Positions 51,401 to 59,339 of a stretch of DNA of 64,000 nucleotides are shown in pieces. Numbering within the stretch: position 1 is the stretch's first letter; each line of letters begins with the position of its first letter. Under the pieces are notes generated by a model. That model saw only the letters and a list, made by a program, of their open reading frames with translations. It was not told the DNA's origin and ran no database searches. The stretch is from Gavia stellata (taxonomy: Eukaryota > Chordata > Aves > Gaviiformes > Gaviidae), in the NCBI RefSeq assembly GCF_030936135.1, contig NC_082598.1, positions 15,318,687 through 15,382,686 of the forward strand, written 5' to 3'. A program made the translations under genes and the position numbers.

Positions 51401-51972
51401 CACTGATTAGAAAAGAACTTCCTTCTGTGCTTAAGGAATTTCCATGCTAACATCAAAATCCGTATAGTTAAAAAGAAACTCATAGTTGCGTGTTTCTAGT
51501 AACCATTGTAGTCACTCTCCTTTTTACTGCTAGGATTCACAAATGAGTGGCATCTCCAGTGTTTCATATCTTTTCTCGAGTTAAGGGCTGTATGTGAACT
51601 GAAATCATATTCTGCTGCTCAGTTCTGTTACCAAGTGTCTGTCTTGTTAGGCTTATAAATACATTGCTTAAATGTAAAATTTTTCATGACGTGGAAGAAA
51701 TAGCATGAACTCTTTAGGTTTTGATGCATAGCAGATACTTCTATGTATTTATGAACATTTTGAATAAGAGCAAATGTTAAAGGATTATTTGATTGGGTAT
51801 GTTTTGCTTAGAGTTAATGGTTGTATTCTGCACATACAATCAGTGCTATATTAACAGTAGACTTGCACTCTGTAATTCAGCTGTAGTCCACTAATAGTTC
51901 AATTACTAGTTGATTGTATTTCAAAGATCAGTGAATTGTAACTGACTTAATCTTCTGCTTTTTATTCTTTAG
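45481..51972 (+). other. ZNF518B: ZNF518B intron 1
   Basis: The donor GTAAGT is at 45481. The acceptor has a T-rich tract ending TTCTTTAG at 51965-51972. The first 500 bases are still CpG island; the rest is AT-rich. It holds a solo LTR at 49190-49716, a poly-C stretch near 48878, and an intronic poly(A)-type signal at 47260-47265 directly downstream of a T-tract acceptor. ORFs in this interval have no recognisable domains. Confidence 0.75.
49190..49716 (+). mobile_element. Solo LTR of an avian ERVL-type endogenous retrovirus
   Basis: About 527 bases starting TG and ending CA. It follows the layout of avian ERVL LTRs: an early TTAAATGTCTTCATAGAA block, CAATGTCAAGG near one fifth of the length, GATAATCCATACCATATAAC in the middle, a poly(A) signal ATTAAA at 49579-49584 and a GGGGAG-rich 3' part. 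No internal retroviral genes flank it, so it is a solo LTR left by recombination. Flanking pentamers (TACTG and TCTGA) do not match, so the target duplication has decayed or the ends are slightly misplaced. It lies in ZNF518B intron 1 in sense orientation. Confidence 0.82.
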
Positions 51973-52180
51973 TGCTGCAAGTTGACTGAATAAAATTAAG
52001 AACATGGAATATAATATGGATGCAGTTCCTTGAGCACCGTTTCTTCTAAAGTGTATATTCTGCAGATTGTTGGCCTGAATGATTGATTGATAAGCAGCAT
52101 ACACAAGACTAATATCAAGAAAACATTCTGTCTGTTGCTGCTGTGTTTGAGAAAACTGGTGCAGAGTCACGTCTTCTGAA
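51973..52180 (+). other. ZNF518B: ZNF518B 5' leader portion of exon 2
   Basis: Begins after the acceptor AG at 51971-51972. It contains several upstream ATGs. The first opens a nine-residue uORF at 52004-52033. An in-frame TGA at 52148-52150 separates the leader from the main ORF. Confidence 0.7.
52004..52033 (+). CDS. Short upstream ORF in the ZNF518B leader (9 aa)
   Basis: ATG at 52004 reads MEYNMDAVP and stops at TGA 52031-52033, about 150 bases before the main start. It has A at -3 (AACATGG, also G at +4), a strong Kozak context, so ribosomes would often engage it and the uORF could damp translation of ZNF518B. Whether it is translated is inference. Confidence 0.45.
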   Translation: MEYNMDAVP

Positions 52181-55100
52181 ATGCAGTTGAAAAAAATGAG
52201 GGAAATTTTACCAAGATTGTACCCTGGCCAAGTTAATGATAAAAATAATTCCTTAACTACATCCCCAAAGCAATCGTCTGAGGATAAAACAAATCCATCA
52301 AAAGGGGATGATGACCAGAACTGTTGTTACCAAGGGACTGAGGCTGAGAATAATAAGTTGTCACTGATAAGCTGTATAAAGTGCAGAAGTGTTCAGAAAA
52401 TTTCAGTGCAAGATATAGAAAAGCATAAGAAGCTTGGGTGGACTGAAGACAAAAATTTCATCTGCAAGAAGTGCAGTCATATTACACCACCAGCTTTCCA
52501 TTTTGTTCCTGAGGGTGCCAGTGCTGTAGACTTCGAAAAATGTGAAAAAAAATCCCCAAGTAAAACCCAGAAAACATTTAAAGTTAAAAACTTTCTGCCA
52601 GGTAAATACTACTGTGATAAATGTAGATTTTCAACAAAGGATCCTTTGCAGTATAAAAAGCATGTAGGTCAACATGAAGAAATTAAGTTTCTTTGTTCCC
52701 ACTGTAGTTACGTATCCTACACCAAAGGAGAATTCCAGAGACATTTGGTGAAACACACTGGAACTTTTCCATATCAGTGTGAATACTGTGAATACGGTGC
52801 TGTTAGACATGACTATATAGTAAAACATACGAGAAGAGTACATGAAACACCCACTAAACGGCTGTCAAATACTATCATAAACCACAAGCAAAAGAAGCTG
52901 AGTCAAAGCACTTTATTTGAAAAGCAGAAATATGATAAAATCCCTTTTCAGAATGAACTTTCAAATTCATCTTCAAATATGGTTTGTGAGATTCCGGATA
53001 AAGTAACTAAAACAGTCTGTTTGTCTCATGACATAGAATGTAGCGTAAACACAGCATCAGTCCAGGATAAAACAATATTGGAGTCATCTGAAATAAGTGT
53101 ATGTGAGAATCAGAGTGTTGAAGTTGAGGTTTATTCTCCAAAAACAGAGCCTTTACAACCTGGGATGCCTTTAACAGTAATTGCACCATCTGAACTAGTA
53201 GTTCCTTCTAACTGTCTAGCTCAGATAGTAGAGATTAAAATAGTGAATGGAGCACAACAGCTGGTTCTTAAACTAATTCCTATGAAAGAAGCAACTTACA
53301 AATCTGTGAACGGTGCTGAAGAGGAACTTGAGAATCAAGGTATAGAACGATCTGCAGAAGGAAAAAAAACATCTTCTGTATCTCAAAATGAATTACTAAC
53401 CATGGAAGTGAATGTAGACAAATTATCTAGTGTTAGTAACCAGTTTAATTTGGATGGTACATATGACAATAATTCTGAATGTCTTTGTTTTTCTGATTCT
53501 CAACTCTCAGACTGTAACTCTGTATCTATACAGAGGGAAGATGCATCAAAATTATGCTTTCATTTGGTGAAAGGTATTGATGTCCATTCAGGTGTTATAG
53601 AACTTTGTTCTCCATCTGTGGTGATGAATAGTGCTGAAAAAAAAAGTGATCTTAAATCTTCAAGGTGGGAAGCAGATGGAAAAAATAACTTACGTTATGA
53701 CTTGTATTGTTTTGAAGAAGGTGTGGATATACCCCCTCCAAAATATGCTGCTGTTTCTGAAGAGAAGAGTTCCAAGAACATTTCAGTAGAGGCAGTTCAG
53801 GAGGGCAAAAATTCCCCTTCTTCTGCAGTCCTTAAACAAAGGGATACATTGCCTCTAAAGAGGGATGATGATGATGAATGTAAGAGTCTGCCAGTCAGGT
53901 CTACAGAAACACATTTAGCTGGTAAGGGTTTTGATAAAAAATCTGTTACATCTTGTGAAGCAGGAAAAAACTTCCATGTCACTAAAACGCCACCTTGTGA
54001 GGACATGACTTTTGGCTTTAGAGCCAAAAAGAGAGCTGAAACCATAAGTCAAAAGAACAATCTTCTTCTGGAATCATTAGAACTACAAAAGATAGAAACT
54101 AAAGGCAACCCTTTTGAGGGACCTGTTATTTCGTCTGTGTTTTCTCTTAGCTCTGGGGCTGAAAACGTTCCAGAGGGTGTCAGATGGGATGACACAACAT
54201 GCAACAAGAAATCAGCAACATTGCTGTGTAGAAAGATTGCTCAGCTCATGTCTGCTGCTGAATCTAACATGAAATCCATGCCTTTGAGATGTCAAGCTTC
54301 TAGTAAAAAGGTGCTTTTCCCTCAAGAAGATTCAGCAAGCTGTGAGAGAGTTGTTCCTGCCACTGAAGTGGAACAGTCTGCATCTTTGCCTCAAGTGCAT
54401 GGTGGAAGCAGTGTGATTAGTAGTGAAGAACACAGTAAAGATCAGTTGCTTACATTTGCAAGAACATCTAAAAGCAGGGTAACTAAAAATTCCCATGTTG
54501 CCACTCCAGTGTTTATCCCCAAAGGGACAATGCTCAGAGTGCTGAATGCTACTAGCACTCAAAAATCAAATGGAATAGAAAGCAGGAGTGAAACATCAAC
54601 TCCTATATATTGCAATGAAATGTTTCTGCCTCGCCCAGTTCCTGTTAGTGTTTCTGAGACACTTGGCAGTTATTTGCCATGTTTGCCTGATCAGAGTGAA
54701 CCGAATGCTCAGTCCCGAAGTCTGTCACTCAGGCAAAGGCCAAAGCGAGAGGCAAGTGTTAAAAATAATAGTAAACAAACTGGTGTACCGTTTCAGAAAA
54801 GCAGTGGTGTGAATAAGCAAAGCAAACCCTATTCAAAAAGTCAACTAGGTCCCAAAAATAAGGTGAAACAAGCAAGCTTCAGAGAACTTCCTAAGAGGAA
54901 AACAAGAACTCAGTCAGAAACCAGTTCAAGTTCTGACATGTCGTATCTGTTGACAGCAAGACGTCTTCGGCTTGTCCCTCTGAGAATGAATCAGTTGATA
55001 AAATGCCCTCGTCGTAACCAGCCAGTTGTGGTGCTAAACCATCCTGATGTTGACTCACCAGAGATAATTAATGTCATGAAGACTATCAACAAGTATAAAG

Positions 55101-55429
55101 GTCAAGTCCTGAAAGTAGTTCTATCAGAAAGGACAAGTAGTTGTCTTGGTGTCAAACGTTATCGAAAGCGTCTTACTCTTCAAAATGTTGAGACAGGAAA
55201 CCAAGCAAAAAAGCAGAGTATGCTAAAAATGAAACTAAAAAAGACCCATAAAAACAACTACCAGGTGGTGGAAACTTCACCATCTGAAACACTTCAGTGT
55301 ATGTTTAAGTGTTGGTTTTGTGGAAGAGTATATATGGACCAAGAGGAATGGATAAGTCATGGACAGAGGCACTTGATAGAGGCAACCAAGGGTTGGGATG
55401 TTCTTTCTCTTCCAGCAAAAAAGCATTAA
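52181..55429 (+). CDS. ZNF518B: ZNF518B orthologue, C2H2 zinc finger protein, 1082 aa, complete in one exon
   Basis: Nuclear zinc finger protein; the mammalian orthologue is known to associate with the G9a/EHMT2 and PRC2 histone methyltransferases and to act in repression. Seen here: paired CxxC motifs at residues 65/68 and 95/98, possibly a zinc ribbon. Three C2H2 fingers follow: C145-C148-H161-H165, C172-C175-H188-H192 and C200-C203-H216-H221. A long Ser/Lys-rich, probably disordered middle follows. A lone C-terminal finger sits at C1044-C1047-H1060-H1064. Blocks I recognise as conserved in ZNF518B lie at about 327-367, 647-666, 765-790 and 944-985. Length is close to the human protein (about 1074 aa). 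An in-frame TGA at 52148-52150 precedes the first ATG, so the ORF is complete. The human start aligns best with the second Met at 52196; both ATGs have a purine at -3, so either may be used. The exon begins at 51973 and the coding part has no intron. Confidence 0.96.
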   Translation: MQLKKMREILPRLYPGQVNDKNNSLTTSPKQSSEDKTNPSKGDDDQNCCYQGTEAENNKLSLISCIKCRSVQKISVQDIEKHKKLGWTEDKNFICKKCSHITPPAFHFVPEGASAVDFEKCEKKSPSKTQKTFKVKNFLPGKYYCDKCRFSTKDPLQYKKHVGQHEEIKFLCSHCSYVSYTKGEFQRHLVKHTGTFPYQCEYCEYGAVRHDYIVKHTRRVHETPTKRLSNTIINHKQKKLSQSTLFEKQKYDKIPFQNELSNSSSNMVCEIPDKVTKTVCLSHDIECSVNTASVQDKTILESSEISVCENQSVEVEVYSPKTEPLQPGMPLTVIAPSELVVPSNCLAQIVEIKIVNGAQQLVLKLIPMKEATYKSVNGAEEELENQGIERSAEGKKTSSVSQNELLTMEVNVDKLSSVSNQFNLDGTYDNNSECLCFSDSQLSDCNSVSIQREDASKLCFHLVKGIDVHSGVIELCSPSVVMNSAEKKSDLKSSRWEADGKNNLRYDLYCFEEGVDIPPPKYAAVSEEKSSKNISVEAVQEGKNSPSSAVLKQRDTLPLKRDDDDECKSLPVRSTETHLAGKGFDKKSVTSCEAGKNFHVTKTPPCEDMTFGFRAKKRAETISQKNNLLLESLELQKIETKGNPFEGPVISSVFSLSSGAENVPEGVRWDDTTCNKKSATLLCRKIAQLMSAAESNMKSMPLRCQASSKKVLFPQEDSASCERVVPATEVEQSASLPQVHGGSSVISSEEHSKDQLLTFARTSKSRVTKNSHVATPVFIPKGTMLRVLNATSTQKSNGIESRSETSTPIYCNEMFLPRPVPVSVSETLGSYLPCLPDQSEPNAQSRSLSLRQRPKREASVKNNSKQTGVPFQKSSGVNKQSKPYSKSQLGPKNKVKQASFRELPKRKTRTQSETSSSSDMSYLLTARRLRLVPLRMNQLIKCPRRNQPVVVLNHPDVDSPEIINVMKTINKYKGQVLKVVLSERTSSCLGVKRYRKRLTLQNVETGNQAKKQSMLKMKLKKTHKNNYQVVETSPSETLQCMFKCWFCGRVYMDQEEWISHGQRHLIEATKGWDVLSLPAKKH

Positions 55430-57415
55430 TTGGGAGACTTGGGGGGATTTCCGCTCTTATTTTTAATGAGTGCCGCTAACTTACTTGGAAAGTAAGATTG
55501 AAATAACTTGCTTTATTTTGCCAAAAGGTCTCTACTGTTAGCAAAATGGGAGAGGAGAGCGGAGTTATAGAGATACAGACAAACTGATACTGAGGATTAA
55601 GCACTACTTTGCACTCTCATGTTTAAAATTTGTATTGGAGGTCAACTTCATCTGTTCCATAGGAGAAATTTGTAAAAGATTTGCTATGCAAGCATCTTTC
55701 TAGTTACCATTGTCTGTGCTAGGATACTGTGCTGTAACTGGTTTGTGTTAGGGCTGTATGTGTTACAATCTTAGACGATGAGATCTTTGTAAGTTTAACA
55801 GGGTTTAGTTTGCTTTATTACAACGTGGTGTTTCAGGGATTGAGCATACATGTACTGAAAAGCACCTTTGATCCTCTGTGGGCAGCGAGTGTATATCATA
55901 GGTTTTAGTGGCAAATTAAGCACCACACATAAAAAAATGCAAGTACTCTGTTTCAGTGAAACAAAACCACTTCTGCTGGCTTCAGAGGAGATACAAGGGT
56001 GTAAATGAAGAATCTGTGGGATCAGAGTTACACCCCCTAGGTCAGATAGCACTAAAAGTTTAATTTTTTTTTTTTTTTAGTACTTATTCTTTACCTAGCC
56101 TGTATTGCATAGATGTGAGAAACAGAGCAGAACACTCAGCTTTCTGTATGTCTTTGTTCTGAGCAGGCAGAGCTGGAGATATCAACAGGCTTGGACCAAC
56201 AGCAGAGAGCAGCTTTTCTCTATATGGTCTCAAGGCTCTTCTGCAATCTAAGGAAGTAATGGCCAAATGTGAACCCTCTACAACCATGTGTGTGTAGCCT
56301 GATAGAAACACATTTGCAAAATTTGGGTTAGAACTCTAGTCTGTGCATTAATGCTTATTTACAGGGGGAACTTGCTGAAGATGAAGACTTTTCAAAATGA
56401 AAAACCGTGTTGCACAGCTTTTACATTGACAGTGTTGAACCAGGTTTTCAGTGCAATCTTTCATCCTTCTTAATCTTAAGAATTTAGTTGTGTTAGAATA
56501 TATTTTTTGTAGGTCTCAATTCATACAAGCATGTGCCTGATTACATATGTATGTCTAACGTGTATCTACTGACTTCAGTACAATGTAAACATTGCTCAGT
56601 TGCTTAAACACTTTCCTAATTCAGGGCCAAATTTCAAGTTTTTAGTGAAGAGGGATGGATGATACTGAAGTCTAATGTTTCTGTTCATGAACAATAGATG
56701 TTTTTCTTCATCTTGTCAATTTTAAGTAATTTTAAAATCATACAGACTGAACTATATTGAAGCACACATTTACAATTAAAATATCTTCTTACATTTTTAC
56801 AGATAAGAAAATCAATACTGACTCTAATGCTGGATGTGTGTTCTATGTTTGAACTGGGACGGCTCTTGAAAAACTGGTAGTTCCCAACTCTCTTCACTGT
56901 TGGTGCATTTTTGTAAACAATTTAAGTGGGAATATTTTTTATATACTCCAGCAGATTATACATCGTTTTGATAAAGTATGTATCGTATCTGTATTGAAAT
57001 GTAAATACTGTAAAACTACATCTGACTAAGGCTTATTTTCAAAACCAGTTAAAACATTGCTTTCTAGTAATTTTGCAATACAGTGTTAAAATCCTTCAGA
57101 GAGTTGGTGCTTTAAGTCAGATCTTTTTCATCATGTACACATGGAAAATTTTTTGTATCATTTGTATCAGACTAACCTGTTCCACAGAAAAAACTTCCTT
57201 TTGTCTGTTTTGTCAGTAATAATGAAATGACAGTTCTCATTTTGTATTTAAATGGAATTATATTTTTTTAGATGGGTACATTAGAGGGTTTTTTCACTTC
57301 ATATACTTTGATGCCAAACCTAACAGTACTATTTGCATTTTCAGTTGTGAAAATAGCTTCCATTTTAAAATTCTGGTATATCACATATAATAAACATTGA
57401 AGTTGTTAACATAAG
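55430..57415 (+). other. ZNF518B: ZNF518B 3' UTR (proximal form)
   Basis: AT-rich non-coding sequence after the stop codon, with T-runs near 56063-56078 and no repeat that I recognise. It ends at the first good poly(A) signal (57389-57394), which is followed by GT-rich sequence. Mammalian ZNF518B also has a 3' UTR of kilobases. Confidence 0.6.
57389..57394 (+). terminator. ZNF518B: Candidate poly(A) signal for ZNF518B
   Basis: AATAAA about 1.96 kb after the stop codon, with TTGTT-type downstream sequence within 20 bases. Alternative AATAAA hexamers occur near 57505 and at 58024-58029, so several 3' ends are plausible. Confidence 0.5.
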
Positions 57416-58023
57416 AAAAAAACATGGTTAAAATTCCTCCTTTGTTTTAACTCCTTCAGTCCAGGTTGCTGTTTGATTTAATTTTGTTTCTGTAGAAACT
57501 ACTAAATAAATAGTTTTGAATTTGCTTCGTAAGAGTTATCACTGGCAAAATTAGAACATTCCGCATGAAGGCTGTAGTGGGGGGGCAGGGAAGTGCTGCT
57601 GCTCAGCATTATAAACTCTAGGTGGTTTAAGTAGACCACTAATGCTTGTCTTTTGTAAGCAAGTTTACTGTTGTAGTAAACATCTGCAAAGCTTTGTATG
57701 TCGCTGCCATAATCTGCTGTCTAGATTGTTAAACTGTGTTTTTCACAGGTTTAATTTTAGAAAATATTTTTTTTGTTTTAACATGAAAACCTTTTGTAAG
57801 TTAAATTGTATGGTGTATATGAAACTCTTAAAGCAGGTTATGTCATGCCTCTTTTCCTTTTTATGAGCTCTGCCAAACTCTTTCTAGCAGTTTCTGTTTT
57901 GTTAATTTTCATTCTTAGTAGGTAATGTCATGTCAAAATAATTTCCTTCAAGTTTAACAGTCTCAGTGGTTTGAGAGAAATAATTATAATGAATGTTCTC
58001 TTGCATTTTGATGCGGCACTGAG

Positions 58024-58029
58024 AAATAA
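58024..58029 (+). terminator. ZNF518B: Distal alternative poly(A) signal for ZNF518B
   Basis: AATAAA followed by AAGGTTGCAAGG. If used, the ZNF518B 3' UTR is about 2.6 kb long and its end lies about 0.8 kb from the likely CLNK end on the other strand. Confidence 0.35.
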
Positions 58030-58556
58030 AAAGGTTGCAAGGAAATAACAACCAACTGCTAAATTTTTTTAGAGCTGGTTTGTGCCACTACATATTACAT
58101 CATAAATTGGGTTGGAATGTCATGTTTTAGGCTTGAATGTTTTTATTATTCTTCTTCCTATTCTGTAAGGATAAAGTAACTGAGGTTGCTTTCTTGGTGT
58201 ATTCCAGTTACCTAGTCAAAATTCTGAGTGTGCTTAGAAGGAAAGATTATGGATGCTTTGCAGAAAAATACTGATGTTTGCCTTTCATATTTATGATCAA
58301 TTTAGTTAACCCTTCCAAAACTGAAACGATGTGAATAAACATACCATATTTTTTGCTGGAAAAATATCATCTTCTTGTCATCTTTGACACACACTGGAAC
58401 ATGTTTTCTTGCTGAGTTTGAAGCATATCTACTGTTCCTACTGATGATTTTTATCTCTGTTTGCACATGATATGAATTCAAAGGGACTGTTTGCATAATG
58501 GCCCTACTATGTAAGTGGTTGAAGGCTCAGATATGGAATACCAGTATCTGCTACTT

Positions 58557-58616
58557 AAGTTAAAGAGTAAGTGTTAGTTAAGTAATAAGTTAAAGAATAA
58601 GTGTTAGTTAAGTAAT
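58557..58616. repeat. Tandem duplication of a 30-bp unit
   Basis: Two adjacent 30-base copies (58557-58586 and 58587-58616) differ at one base (G/A at the eleventh position). It lies between the ZNF518B and CLNK 3' ends. Confidence 0.92.
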
Positions 58617-58814
58617 AGAATTTACATAATTAAAGCTAGCTTTATAATCTGCTCCAATACGTGTAAGCACCAGCTGACACCCACTGACTTCAGTGGCTGC
58701 TGAGCACAGCTTGTTACTGTGCAAACACATATGCAGACCGAATGAAATTGTTAAACAGTGAATACTCAGATAAATAGCATTTCATGTGTATTTTTAAAAG
58801 CAAGAATATTTTTT

Positions 58815-59192
58815 TGTATGACTGCAGTATGCTTTATTAGGTTTTGCTACTGACTGAGCTTCAGTGACATTTAGGTAAGCCAGATGGAGTTTGGTTTTCG
58901 TCTTGTGTTAGAAGGTACAGTGCAAGATAAGCAAATTGCTTATCATTGTCAAGATATCAGGAGTCAGTCTCTCTTAACACTTTCTGTGAATTAATACAAT
59001 GGCATATACTTTACCTGTATCCTCGAAGTTAAAAACAAATTACAAGAATCAAAAAAATGGAGTAGATCTGTATTCTCAGTTGGAGAGAATGTTTCATAGT
59101 ATTATGGGGAGCTCCTCACTCAAAGGCTAACCTCATTTTTGAGACATTTAAATAATTGTTCTGTTTACATCTATACAAACAAATCGGTGATG
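58815..59192 (-). other. CLNK: Probable CLNK 3' UTR
   Basis: Non-coding stretch between the CLNK stop codon and the AATAAA at 58833-58838. No repeat is recognised. The extent is inferred only from the hexamer. Confidence 0.5.
58833..58838 (-). terminator. CLNK: Candidate poly(A) signal for CLNK
   Basis: On the minus strand this is AATAAA, about 355 bases after the CLNK stop codon. It is the nearest canonical hexamer that I see downstream of that exon, so the CLNK 3' UTR would cover roughly 58815-59192. Confidence 0.5.
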
Positions 59193-59339
59193 TTAAGGCA
59201 GAAAACATCTTCTGCGCAACTTGAATGGATATGTAAGGTAGCATTGTTCTCTCTGGATTCCTGACTTATCCTTTCCGTCAATGAGTGTGATGGGAACATA
59301 TTTGTAGAAGTCAATGATTTCTTTCACAGAATTAAATTT
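59193..59339 (-). CDS. CLNK: CLNK (MIST) terminal coding exon, C-terminal half of SH2 domain; gene partial
   Basis: CLNK is a cytoplasmic adaptor of the SLP-76/BLNK family that signals downstream of immunoreceptors in cytokine-dependent haematopoietic cells. Its C-terminal SH2 domain binds phosphotyrosine. On the minus strand a strong acceptor (pyrimidine tract, then CAG at 59340-59342) opens a phase-0 frame of 48 codons and a TAA at 59193-59195. The peptide starts KFNSVKEIIDFYK, continues with LIDGKDKSG and has QCYLT near its end. These match the last SH2 helix and the C-terminal tail I know from CLNK. The LIDGKDK-S/T-G and QC-x-LT pattern separates it from BLNK and SLP-76. The tail is basic (KLRRRC) and differs from mammals. 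The FLVR-arginine exon and all earlier exons were not found up to 64000, so they should lie further right. The gene runs toward ZNF518B, tail to tail. Confidence 0.88.
   Translation of the reverse strand, partial: KFNSVKEIIDFYKYVPITLIDGKDKSGIQREQCYLTYPFKLRRRCFLP

Larger units (their letters stand above)
57416..58814. other. Convergent gap between ZNF518B and CLNK 3' ends
   Basis: AT-rich, with a distal ZNF518B poly(A) signal at 58024-58029 and the 30-bp tandem duplication at 58557-58616. No coding sequence recognised. Confidence 0.55.
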
